From ZCTH02-B3 sp036563895 (GTDB lineage: Bacteria; Bacillota; Bacilli; Paenibacillales; Paenibacillaceae): 33,098 nt of DNA. The notes under the pieces were generated by a model. The model was not told where the DNA came from and searched no databases. It saw nothing but the letters and a program-made list of their open reading frames with translations. Of this stretch, positions 15,689-23,361 are shown in pieces; position 1 is the stretch's first letter, and each line of letters starts with the position of its first letter. A program made the translations under genes and the position numbers. The DNA is taken from NCBI GenBank assembly GCA_036563895.1, contig DATCLN010000178.1, positions 1 through 33,098 of the forward strand. The letters run 5' to 3'.

Positions 15689-16621
15689 TTGGAGCGCCGG
15701 GACCGATACTTGTCCGACTTTGAAGCAAAGAAATGGATCATCGAGATCGGCAGACGAATGTACGCCAAGAACTTCGTTGCCGCCAACGACGGCAACATCA
15801 GCGTCCGCACCGGCCCGAACGCCATCTGGGCCACGCCGACCGGCGTCAGCAAGGGATTCATGACGCCCGATATGCTGGTGAAGCTGGATCTGAACGGGAA
15901 GGTGCTGTCCGGCAAGAACAGGCCTTCCTCGGAGATCAAGATGCACCTGCGCGTATACAAGGAGAATCCCGAAGTGCGCGCCGTGGTGCACGCCCATCCC
16001 GTCGTGGCGACTTCCTACGCCATCGCCGGCATCAGCCTGGAACGGGCGCTGTCCTCGGAAGCCGTCGTGCTGCTCGGCAAGGTGCCGGTGGCGCCCTACG
16101 CCACGCCGGGCACGGAGGAAGTGGCGGAATCCATCGCCCCCTACTGCCGGGATTACAACGCGGTGCTTCTGGCCAATCACGGGGCCCTTACCTGGGGCAG
16201 GGATCCCCTTGAAGCGTATTTCCGGATGGAATCGCTGGAACATTACGCCCTGATGAGCCTGTACACCGGCGAGGTGCTCAAGAAGGTCAACGAGCTCAGC
16301 TGCAGCCAGGTATCCAACCTGCTGGAAATCCGTGAAAGATTGGGCATCCGGGGCGGGGGAACGCCCTCCTGCAGGCCGGACGAGCTTGCGGGAAGCAATG
16401 CGGCCCGGGCGCAAAGCTCGCGGACCAGCGCCGCGGGGACGGATTCCCCGCGGACGGATGTTTCGCGGATGGACATGCCGCGCCCGGAGGCAACGCGCGC
16501 GGATGCCGTGCGGACAGACGCCGTGCGAGCGGACGCCTCGCAGGCGGAAGCGGAGAAGCGGGCCGTCATCGAGGAGATCATTGCGAAGGTCACGGAGGAA
16601 GTGCTTCGGAGGCTGTCCTGA
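15689..16621 (+). CDS. class II aldolase (fuculose-1-phosphate aldolase family) with C-terminal encapsulation peptide
   Basis: Zinc-dependent ketose-1-phosphate aldolase, predicted to give dihydroxyacetone phosphate and a short aldehyde. The start is TTG at 15689, 8 bases after GGGGAGGTG; length is 310. In the core (1-228), the catalytic glutamate is Glu82 (PSSEIKMH) and the zinc ligands are His101 and His103 (VHAHPV) and His164 (ANHGAL), matching Glu73, His92, His94 and His155 of E. coli FucA. Residues 229-288 are a low-complexity Arg/Asp/Thr/Ala linker with repeats such as RADAVRTDAVRADA. The last 22 residues (KRAVIEEIIAKVTEEVLRRLS) form an amphipathic helix like BMC targeting peptides. As first gene of the BMC operon it is the likely aldehyde-producing signature enzyme. 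Confidence 0.92.
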   Translation: MERRDRYLSDFEAKKWIIEIGRRMYAKNFVAANDGNISVRTGPNAIWATPTGVSKGFMTPDMLVKLDLNGKVLSGKNRPSSEIKMHLRVYKENPEVRAVVHAHPVVATSYAIAGISLERALSSEAVVLLGKVPVAPYATPGTEEVAESIAPYCRDYNAVLLANHGALTWGRDPLEAYFRMESLEHYALMSLYTGEVLKKVNELSCSQVSNLLEIRERLGIRGGGTPSCRPDELAGSNAARAQSSRTSAAGTDSPRTDVSRMDMPRPEATRADAVRTDAVRADASQAEAEKRAVIEEIIAKVTEEVLRRLS

Positions 16622-16679
16622 TGAACGGGGCCCCGGGCCAGACCGGGCCCGCGAGACGGGCCGAAAGAGGTGATCGGTT

Positions 16680-18272
16680 TTGGAAATCCGACTGACGGAA
16701 GCGGATGTAAGGCATATCGTGGAAAGCGTGCTGCGCAACATCGACCAGCGGCTCGCTTCCGCAACGGCGGCGCAGGCGCGGCCCGAGGCGGCGGGAGGCT
16801 GCAGCGTGCGGCCGGCCGCTCCCGCGGGCGGTGCCGCGGCCGGCGCTGCCGCGGCGGCTGCGCGGCCTTCCGCGCCAGGGGTCGTGAACGGCGGCGCCGC
16901 GTCCCGCGCGGGCGACCTCGGGGTGTTCGAGCGGCCGGAAGACGCCATTGAAGCGGCCCACCGGGCGCAGCGGGAATACGTGCAAAAGTTCGGCATGGAG
17001 GACCGGGAACGCTTCATCCGGGCCATTCGCCAGGCGGCGCTGGACCACAAGGAAGGCCTGGCGCGCCGAATGTGGGAAGAGACGAAGCTGGGCCGCCTGG
17101 AACACAAGGTGGCCAAGGTGGAGCTGACCGCGCTGAAGACGCCGGGCACGGAAGACCTGGAGACCCTGGCGGTTTCCGGCGACAACGGGCTCACGCTGAC
17201 GGAGCTTGCGCCCTACGGCGTCATCGGCGCCATCACGCCGGTCACGAACCCGGCGGAGACCATCATCAACAACGCCATCGGCATGCTGGCCGCCGGCAAT
17301 TCCGTGGTGTTCAACGTGCACCCGTCCGCCAAAAACTGCAGCATGTTCACCGTGCAGCTCATTAACAAAGCGATCATAAACGCGGGCGGGCCGCCCGATC
17401 TCGTCACCATGGTGAAAGAGCCGACGATGGAGACCCTCGACGTCATCATCAAGTCGCCGCTCGTCTCGCTGCTCGTCGGCACCGGCGGGCCGGGGCTGGT
17501 GAGGACGATCCTCGCGTCGGGGAAAAAGGCCATCGGCGCGGGAGCGGGCAATCCGCCGGTGGTGGTGGACGAGACGGCGGACCTGGAGCACGCGGCCAAG
17601 CAGATCGTGCTGGGCGCCGCCTTCGACAACAACATCCTGTGCATCGGCGAAAAGGAAGTGTTCGTCGTCGACAAGGTCGCGGACGAACTCATCTTCCATC
17701 TGCTGAACAACGGCGCGTACATGCTCGGGCGCCGGGAGCTGGAGCAAATCATGGAGTTCGCGCTGGTGTCGGACATTCCGGGCGCGAGGCCGAGCTGCAG
17801 CGGCGACGAATGGCGCTCCTGGCATCCGGCGAAGGAATGGATCGGCAAGGACGCCCGGCTGTTCCTGGAGCGGATCGGCATCCGGGACAAAAATCCGGAG
17901 CTGCTCATCTGCGAGGTCGACTTCGACCACCCGCTGGTGCAGATCGAGCAGATGATGCCGATTCTGCCCATCGTCCGGACGCGCAGTCTGGACGAGGCGA
18001 TCGAGATGGCGGTCCAGGCCGAGCACGGCAACCGCCACACGGCGGTCATGCATTCCCGCAATGTGGACAACCTGACGAAATTCGCCCGCGCCATCCGCAC
18101 GACCATCTTCGTGCAGAACGGCTCCTCGCTGGCAGGCGTCGGCTACGGCGGCGAAGGCTTCACGACGATGACCATCGCCGGTCCCACCGGCGAGGGACTG
18201 ACGTCGGCCAGAACGTTCACGCGCAAGATCCGCCGCGTCCTCGCGGGCGGCGGACTGCGGAACATCGGATAG
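16680..18272 (+). CDS. CoA-acylating aldehyde dehydrogenase (PduP/EutE family) with N-terminal encapsulation peptide
   Basis: Oxidises a short aldehyde with NAD+ and CoA to acyl-CoA inside the microcompartment. The start is TTG at 16680 after AGAGGTGAT; length is 530. Residues 1-24 form an amphipathic helix (LTEADVRHIVESVLRNIDQR) of the kind that targets cargo to BMC shells. A Gly/Ala/Pro-rich linker (about 26-76) comes next, then the dehydrogenase domain. The catalytic cysteine is Cys321 in DNNILCIGEKE, and GAGAGNPPVVVDETAD is the preceding conserved segment, both typical of PduP/EutE. The gene follows the aldolase that should make its substrate. Confidence 0.95.
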   Translation: MEIRLTEADVRHIVESVLRNIDQRLASATAAQARPEAAGGCSVRPAAPAGGAAAGAAAAAARPSAPGVVNGGAASRAGDLGVFERPEDAIEAAHRAQREYVQKFGMEDRERFIRAIRQAALDHKEGLARRMWEETKLGRLEHKVAKVELTALKTPGTEDLETLAVSGDNGLTLTELAPYGVIGAITPVTNPAETIINNAIGMLAAGNSVVFNVHPSAKNCSMFTVQLINKAIINAGGPPDLVTMVKEPTMETLDVIIKSPLVSLLVGTGGPGLVRTILASGKKAIGAGAGNPPVVVDETADLEHAAKQIVLGAAFDNNILCIGEKEVFVVDKVADELIFHLLNNGAYMLGRRELEQIMEFALVSDIPGARPSCSGDEWRSWHPAKEWIGKDARLFLERIGIRDKNPELLICEVDFDHPLVQIEQMMPILPIVRTRSLDEAIEMAVQAEHGNRHTAVMHSRNVDNLTKFARAIRTTIFVQNGSSLAGVGYGGEGFTTMTIAGPTGEGLTSARTFTRKIRRVLAGGGLRNIG

Positions 18273-18282
18273 GTGATGCGCG

Positions 18283-18621
18283 GTGGAACGGCAAGCGCTG
18301 GGAATGCTGGAAGTCCAGGGATACAGCGTGGCCCTGGCGGCCATGGACAGGGCGTGCAAGGCGGCGGATATCCGGATTCACGGGATCGACTGCAACAACC
18401 CCGACGGGAACGTGCAGGCGGTCATTCCCCTGATGGTCCAGGTGAAGTTCACCGGCCGGGTCGCCGACGTCCAGCACGCGCTGGAGGTGGCCAGGGAAAC
18501 GGCGAGGCAGTATCTGCCCGACGAAGCGATTCTGACCCGCTGCATCCCCTCCGCAGCGCCGGGCATGGAAAAGCTGCTTCCCGTCGGCAAGGTGACGCTC
18601 AAGTCGCGTGGCCGCCGATGA
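18283..18621 (+). CDS. divergent BMC-domain shell protein (BMC-H type)
   Basis: Single BMC-domain protein of 112 residues. The N-terminal strand-helix ALGMLEVQGYSVALAAMDRACKAADI matches the hexamer-forming family. The pore region is unusual: where standard paralogs have KIGSGLVTVIVRGDV, this one has CNNPDGNVQAVIPLMVQVKF, a longer hydrophilic loop. The C terminus is a Pro/Lys/Arg tail. The GTG at 18283 follows GGATAGGTGAT. It is probably a minor facet tile with its own pore chemistry. The 90 bases to the next gene hold no feature I can name. Confidence 0.85.
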   Translation: MERQALGMLEVQGYSVALAAMDRACKAADIRIHGIDCNNPDGNVQAVIPLMVQVKFTGRVADVQHALEVARETARQYLPDEAILTRCIPSAAPGMEKLLPVGKVTLKSRGRR

Positions 18622-18711
18622 CGGACGCGGCATGACGGATGCGGCCGGCGACAGCGACGCGGCAGTCCGGCGGGCGAGATCGGAGATAACGGCGCGGGGA
18701 GGGAGAGAAAC

Positions 18712-19086
18712 ATGGTACGGGAAGCGATCGGCGTGGTGGAAACCCTGTTTTACACCACCGCCGTGGAACTGGTCGACGTGATGTGCAAGACGGCCGGCGT
18801 CGAGGTGCTGTGCGTCGAAAAGGAACTGGGCGGGCGCCTCGTGACCGTCATCGTCGGGGGGAGCGTATCCGACGTCACGGCGGCCGTCGAGGCGGCGCGG
18901 GAGCAGTGCCGGGACAGGCCCGGCAACCCGCTCCGGATGAGCGTGGTCATTCCGCGGCCGCACGAGGAAATCATGAAATTCATCGAGCCGGCGGAAACAT
19001 CCCTTGAGCCGCCGGATAACCGAAATGCTGGTCATACGGCCAAGCGGCGGACTTCCGCCAAATCACGCAGAGGCAAGGAGGGTTGA
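18712..19086 (+). CDS. BMC-H shell protein with basic C-terminal tail
   Basis: Single BMC domain (residues 1-90, from REAIGVVETLFYTTAVELVD to VIPRPHEEIMKFI) followed by a 34-residue hydrophilic tail ending in KRRTSAKSRRGKEG. The pore-loop sequence is ELGGR instead of the usual KIGSG, which puts an arginine near the pore. The ATG at 18712 follows GGGAGGGAG. The stop overlaps the ribosome binding region of the next gene. The Lys/Arg-rich tail could contact nucleic acid, cargo or the membrane; that is speculation. Confidence 0.88.
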   Translation: MVREAIGVVETLFYTTAVELVDVMCKTAGVEVLCVEKELGGRLVTVIVGGSVSDVTAAVEAAREQCRDRPGNPLRMSVVIPRPHEEIMKFIEPAETSLEPPDNRNAGHTAKRRTSAKSRRGKEG

Positions 19087-19091
19087 TTCCC

Positions 19092-19364
19092 ATGCAAGAA
19101 TCGCTCGGCATCATCGAAACGCGGGGGCTGACGGCCGCGATCGAGGCGGCGGACGCCATGCTGAAGGCGGCGAACGTGGAGCTGGTGGGAACCGAGAAAA
19201 TCGGTTCGGGACTGGTGACCGTCATCGTGCGCGGGGACGTGGGCGCCGTGAAGGCGGCGACGGAAGTCGGCGCGGAGGCGGCGCAGCGGATCGGCGAGCT
19301 GGTGGCGTCGCACGTCATTCCGCGTCCGCACGCCGATCTTGAAAAAATTCTGCCAAAACTTTGA
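19092..19364 (+). CDS. BMC-H hexameric shell protein, copy 1
   Basis: Canonical PduA-like shell tile of 90 residues: SLGIIETRGLTAAIEAADAM, KAANVELVGTEKIGSG and the C-terminal VIPRPHADLEKILPKL. The pore motif is IGSG. The ATG at 19092 is preceded by AAGGAGGG; an upstream TTG at 19083 abuts that site and is rejected. It is nearly identical to the next gene, as expected from tandem duplication. Confidence 0.95.
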   Translation: MQESLGIIETRGLTAAIEAADAMLKAANVELVGTEKIGSGLVTVIVRGDVGAVKAATEVGAEAAQRIGELVASHVIPRPHADLEKILPKL

Positions 19365-19397
19365 GGACCGCTTGCGGTCGAAGGAGGTAGCACGATC

Positions 19398-19673
19398 ATG
19401 AAAGAATCGCTCGGCATCATCGAAACGCGGGGGCTGACGGCCGCGATCGAGGCGGCGGACGCCATGCTGAAAGCCGCGAACGTGGAAATCGTCGGAACGG
19501 AGAAAATCGGCTCCGGGCTGGTGACCGTCATCGTGCGCGGAGACGTGGGGGCCGTCAAGGCGGCCACCGAAGTCGGCGCGGAGGCGGCGCAGCGCATCGG
19601 GGAACTGGTGGCCGTGCACGTCATTCCGCGTCCGCACACCGATCTGGCGAAGATTTTGCCGGCGCTCTCCTGA
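19398..19673 (+). CDS. BMC-H hexameric shell protein, copy 2
   Basis: PduA-like tile of 91 residues with pore motif IGSG. It differs from copy 1 at only a few positions (for example NVEIVG for NVELVG, VAVHV for VASHV and the last residues LPALS). The ATG follows AAGGAGGTAG. High DNA identity to its neighbours marks a recent duplication, and the array could be prone to recombination. Confidence 0.95.
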   Translation: MKESLGIIETRGLTAAIEAADAMLKAANVEIVGTEKIGSGLVTVIVRGDVGAVKAATEVGAEAAQRIGELVAVHVIPRPHTDLAKILPALS

Positions 19674-19713
19674 GCTCAAAAAAACGGGGAACCGGAACGA
19701 GGAGGATTCTTCG

Positions 19714-19989
19714 ATGAACGAATCACTTGGCATCATTGAAACGCGGGGCTTCACGGCGGCGGTCGAGGCGGCCGACGCCATGCTGAAGGCGGCGAACGTG
19801 GAACTGGCCGGAATCGAGAAAATCGGTTCGGGTCTCGTGTCGGTGCTGGTGAAGGGCGAAGTGGGCGCCGTGAAGGCGGCGACGGAAGTCGGCGCGGAAG
19901 CGGCCCAGCGCATCGGCGAACTGGTGGCCGTGCATGTCATTCCGCGGCCGCACGGCGACATCGGAAGCATTCTGCCCCGCCTGAAGTGA
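19714..19989 (+). CDS. BMC-H hexameric shell protein, copy 3
   Basis: PduA-like tile of 91 residues, the most diverged of the three: GFTAAVEAADAM, NVELAGIEKIGSG and VSVLVKGEVGAV replace the usual TVIVRGDVGAV. The pore motif IGSG is unchanged. The ATG follows GAGGAGGA. Together with copies 1 and 2 it probably makes the bulk of the shell facets. Confidence 0.95.
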   Translation: MNESLGIIETRGFTAAVEAADAMLKAANVELAGIEKIGSGLVSVLVKGEVGAVKAATEVGAEAAQRIGELVAVHVIPRPHGDIGSILPRLK

Positions 19990-20018
19990 GCGAACGGTTC
20001 GCATAGCGGGGTGATCGC

Positions 20019-20693
20019 ATGCCGACGCCATCGCGGACGGAACTGATCGAGACGGTCACGAAACTGGTGCTGGAGGAACTGGCCGGTCGGGGCATCGTAC
20101 CCGTCCGGGAAAGACCGCGGTTTGTGCCCGTCGGCGTGTCCGCCCGGCATCTCCACATCACGCGGGAGCATTTCAAGCTTCTCTTTGGCGAGGACCGTGA
20201 GCTCACCCGCAGCCGGGACATTTCCCAGCCCGGCCAGTTCGCGGCGGAAGAGCGGGTGACGCTGATCGGGCCGAAGGGCACCATCGACGGGGTGCGCATC
20301 CTTGGCCCGTACCGCCGCCAAACCCAGGTGGAACTGGCGCCGAGCGATGCCAGGAGACTCGGCGTTTCACCCCCGATCCGTCCTTCGGGCCGGCTGGAGG
20401 GCACGCCGGGCATCACGCTGGTCGGGCCGAAGGGACGCCTGGAGCTGGACAGCGGCGTCATCATCGCCGACCGGCACATCCACATGACGCCGGCCGACGC
20501 GGCCGCCTACGGCGTCGCCGACGGGCAGGAGGTCCGCGTGAAAGTGGAGGGCCCCCGCGGAGGCGTCATGGATCACGTGTTTGTCCGGGTCAGGGACGAT
20601 TTCGCGCTGGAGATGCACATCGACACGGACGACGCGAACGCTTTTTCCATCGTGACCGGGGACCGGCTCGAATTGATTTTGGACGAGAAATGA
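20019..20693 (+). CDS. pduL: PduL phosphate acyltransferase with N-terminal encapsulation peptide
   Basis: Converts acyl-CoA and phosphate to acyl phosphate, recycling CoA inside the shell. The product is 224 residues. Residues 6-22 (RTELIETVTKLVLEELA) form an amphipathic helix typical of the encapsulated PduL type. The duplicated beta-barrel domains carry the zinc-binding histidines His44/His46 (SARHLHIT), His153/His155 (DRHIHM) and His200 (EMHIDTDDAN). The ATG follows GGGGTGAT. Acyl phosphate would be used by an acetate kinase encoded elsewhere, since none is in this window. Confidence 0.95.
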   Translation: MPTPSRTELIETVTKLVLEELAGRGIVPVRERPRFVPVGVSARHLHITREHFKLLFGEDRELTRSRDISQPGQFAAEERVTLIGPKGTIDGVRILGPYRRQTQVELAPSDARRLGVSPPIRPSGRLEGTPGITLVGPKGRLELDSGVIIADRHIHMTPADAAAYGVADGQEVRVKVEGPRGGVMDHVFVRVRDDFALEMHIDTDDANAFSIVTGDRLELILDEK

Positions 20694-20704
20694 GGTCTTG
20701 AGCG

Positions 20705-20971
20705 ATGATCATCGGCAAAGTGGTGGGCAACATCGTTTCCACGCGCAAGCTGGAAGGGCTGCAGGGCTACAAGCTGCTCGTGGTGCAAAAGCGCAATTCC
20801 GGCGAAACGTTCGTCGCGGCGGACGCCATCGGCGCCGGAATCGGCGAAAACGTCCTTGTCGCGACGGGCGCCAACGCCCGGTTCGGCCTCCACCGGGACG
20901 CGCCCATCGACGCCCTTGTCGTGGGCATCATCGACCGGGAACCCGACATTCCGGGCGAAGCCGCCGACTGA
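20705..20971 (+). CDS. BMC vertex protein (EutN/CcmL family, BMC-P)
   Basis: Pentamer-forming protein that caps the vertices of the icosahedral shell. The product is 88 residues, the typical length: MIIGKVVGNIVSTRKLEGLQG, the LLVVQ strand, VAADAIGAGIGENVLVATG and a C-terminal DALVVGIID strand. It is the only BMC-P gene visible. The ATG at 20705 follows GAGGTCTTG, 11 bases after the pduL stop. Confidence 0.94.
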   Translation: MIIGKVVGNIVSTRKLEGLQGYKLLVVQKRNSGETFVAADAIGAGIGENVLVATGANARFGLHRDAPIDALVVGIIDREPDIPGEAAD

Positions 20972-21080
20972 GGTTCCAGCCGCCTGGGCTTCACCGCCGG
21001 CGCGGGATTGGGGGGTACCCCCGTCCGGGCGCCGGACATGCGGGGATCGTCCACCAGCCGCCGGAAAGGGGGGAAAACCG

Positions 21081-22412
21081 GTGAAAATCGTCATCGTCGG
21101 AGGCGTCGCGGCCGGGATGTCCGCCGCGGCGAAAATCAAAAGGACAAATCCGGACGCGGAAGTCGTCGTCTACGAAAAGGGCGGCTTTCTCTCCTACGGC
21201 GCCTGCGGCCTGCCCTATTACGTTTCCGGGGTGAACGACGACTGGCGCAAGCTGATCGCCCGCACGAGGGAAGAGTTTGAACAGGCGGGCATCCGGACCT
21301 TCTTGCGTCATGAGGTGGTCAAGGTCGCGCCGGAACGGAAGCAGATCATGGTGAAGGACCTGGAGCGGGGGAGCCTGTTCTTGGATACCTACGACAAGCT
21401 GATGATCGCGGTCGGCGCCGCGCCGATCGTTCCGGACGTGCCGGGCATCCGCCTGTCCGGCGTTCACCTCCTGAAGACGATGGAGGACGGCCTGGCCCTG
21501 AAGGAAGCCGCCGCGTCCCCCGACGTGCGGGATGTCGTGATCATCGGCGGAGGGGCGATCGGCCTGGAGGCCGTCGAAGCGATGGTGCACCTGGGCAAGC
21601 GGGTGCGCGTCGTCGAGCTGGCCGGCCGGATTCTTCCGCCCTTCGATCCGGAAATCACGGAACCCGTCACGGAAGAACTGCACCGGCACGGGGTGAAACT
21701 GCACCTGGCCGAGCGGCTGACGGAAATCGCCGGCGCGGGGCGGGTGGAACGGGTTCGCACCGACAGGGGCGAATATCCCGCGGATCTGGTCATCCTGGCC
21801 ACCGGCGTGCGTCCGGCCACCGGTTTTCTGGCGGGCAGCGGCATCCGCATGGCGCCGAACGGAGCCATCTATATCGACCGGGAAATGCGCACGAACGTCC
21901 CCGACGTGTACGCGGCCGGCGACTGCGCCGTCGTGTACCACCGGGTGATGGAGGAAGACACGTACATTCCGCTGGGGACGACGGCCAACAAGATGGGCCG
22001 CCTGGCCGGCGGCAACATGCTCGGCCGGCACGACAAATTCGTCGGCACCCTCGGGAGCGCGGCGATCAAGGTGTTCGACCTCGAGCTGGGGAGAACCGGC
22101 CTGTCCGAGGCGGACGCCAAACGGCTGGCCATCGACTACGGCACGGCGGTGGTCGAGGCGATGGACCATCCGGCCTATTATCCCAATCCGACGCCGATCC
22201 GGTTCAAGCTCATCTACGACAAGGAAACCAAGACGCTGCTCGGCGCCCAGGGCGTGGGAGCCAAGGGCGTCGTGCTGCGCATCAATCTGTTTGCCGTGGC
22301 CATCCACAACCGGATGTCCGCGCGGGAGCTCGGCATGGTGGACCTGTGCTACGCGCCGCCGTTCTCCGGCGTGTGGGACGCCGTGCACATCGCATGCAAT
22401 GCCGTCAAGTAA
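21081..22412 (+). CDS. NADH oxidase / CoA-disulfide reductase family flavoprotein
   Basis: FAD-dependent pyridine nucleotide-disulfide oxidoreductase of 443 residues. The GTG at 21081 follows AAAGGGGGGAAA; the frame is open further upstream but without family similarity. It shows the FAD-binding MKIVIVGGVAAGMSAAAKI, a single redox cysteine Cys42 in SYGACGLPYYVSG, the NAD-binding VVIIGGGAIGLEAVEAM with a Glu after the second strand (favours NADH), and the second FAD motif YAAGDCAVV. The single Cys places it in the Nox/CoA-disulfide reductase group, and there is no rhodanese domain. In a BMC operon without alcohol dehydrogenase it may regenerate NAD+ for the aldehyde dehydrogenase, or keep CoA reduced (inference). 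No encapsulation helix is evident. Confidence 0.9.
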   Translation: MKIVIVGGVAAGMSAAAKIKRTNPDAEVVVYEKGGFLSYGACGLPYYVSGVNDDWRKLIARTREEFEQAGIRTFLRHEVVKVAPERKQIMVKDLERGSLFLDTYDKLMIAVGAAPIVPDVPGIRLSGVHLLKTMEDGLALKEAAASPDVRDVVIIGGGAIGLEAVEAMVHLGKRVRVVELAGRILPPFDPEITEPVTEELHRHGVKLHLAERLTEIAGAGRVERVRTDRGEYPADLVILATGVRPATGFLAGSGIRMAPNGAIYIDREMRTNVPDVYAAGDCAVVYHRVMEEDTYIPLGTTANKMGRLAGGNMLGRHDKFVGTLGSAAIKVFDLELGRTGLSEADAKRLAIDYGTAVVEAMDHPAYYPNPTPIRFKLIYDKETKTLLGAQGVGAKGVVLRINLFAVAIHNRMSARELGMVDLCYAPPFSGVWDAVHIACNAVK

Positions 22413-22494
22413 GTCCGGATGACGCGTGTCGTCCGATCGGGCCGTGGCGGCATCCCGCCCGATCGGCACATCCCCTGACAAGGAGGGAATCGGG

Positions 22495-23361
22495 ATGGCA
22501 ATCTCCGCATCCGCAAGCCGGACGAAGGCACGTTCCAAACTGGTGCCGCTGGAGGAAGCGGCCGCCCTGGTCCGCGACGGCGATCTGCTCGCCCTGAGCG
22601 GAAACGTGCTGCACCGGGCGCCGATGGCCTTTGTCCGCGAACTCATCCGCCAGGGCAAGCGGCGTCTCGGCGTGGTGAAAACCGCCGGCGCCCACGACAT
22701 CGACCTGATGTGCGCGGCGGGATGCCTGGAGACCGTGTACGCCGGCTTCGTGAGCTATGAAACGGAATTCGGCCTGGCCGCGCACTACCGGAAGGCGGTG
22801 GAGAGCGGGGAGGTCAGGGTGAACGAGCACGCCTGCTACACGGTCATCAGCGCGCTCAGGGCCGCCGCGTCCGGGGCGCCTTTCATGCCGGTGGCGGGCT
22901 TCAGGGGCACCGACCTTATCCGCGAAAACGACGATTTCCGCGTCATCCCCGACCCGTTCGGCGGCGAGCCGGTCACGGTGGTCCGGGCGATCGTGCCCGA
23001 CTGGGCGGTCATCCACGTGCAGGAAGCCGACGAGACGGGCAATGCGGTCATCCACGGACCGAAGTACGAAGACGTGCTCATGAGCCGCGCCGCCCGCAAG
23101 GTGATCATCACCGCGGAACGCATCGTCGGCGCGGGGCACTGGCAGCGGCAGCCGACGCTGGTGGACATCCCCGGTTTCCTCGTGGAAGCGGTGGTGCACG
23201 CGCCGCGGGGAGCGGCCCCCGGATCCTGCGACCGGATGTACGACGCGGACCTGGCGGCGCTGGCGAAGTTCATGAAGCTGGAGCGAAAGGACATTCCCGC
23301 CTATGTGGCGCAGTATGAAAGAACGGACCGAAGCGGCCGGAAGGCGGTGATCCGGATATGA
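22495..23361 (+). CDS. CoA-transferase-like subunit A (GctA/IpdA type)
   Basis: Alpha subunit of a two-subunit class I CoA-transferase-like enzyme, 288 residues. The ATG at 22495 follows AAGGAGGGAA. Family features are the early EEAAALVRDGDLLALSGN, LHRAPMAFVRELIRQGKR, AGFVSYETEFGLA, the FRGTDLI segment and the C-terminal VVHAPRGAAPGSCDRMYDAD. The closest known groups by motif are glutaconate CoA-transferase A and the steroid ring-opening hydrolase subunit IpdA. The stop overlaps the start of subunit B (ATGA), so the two are translationally coupled. Its substrate is unknown. Confidence 0.85.
   Translation: MAISASASRTKARSKLVPLEEAAALVRDGDLLALSGNVLHRAPMAFVRELIRQGKRRLGVVKTAGAHDIDLMCAAGCLETVYAGFVSYETEFGLAAHYRKAVESGEVRVNEHACYTVISALRAAASGAPFMPVAGFRGTDLIRENDDFRVIPDPFGGEPVTVVRAIVPDWAVIHVQEADETGNAVIHGPKYEDVLMSRAARKVIITAERIVGAGHWQRQPTLVDIPGFLVEAVVHAPRGAAPGSCDRMYDADLAALAKFMKLERKDIPAYVAQYERTDRSGRKAVIRI

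Noticed and set aside
15689..16621. Plain L-fuculose or rhamnulose utilisation locus
   Set aside because: The aldolase family would fit, but no fucose/rhamnose isomerase or kinase and no lactaldehyde/propanediol genes are present; instead MtnK and MtnA homologs are adjacent. Fuculose phosphate remains a formal alternative.
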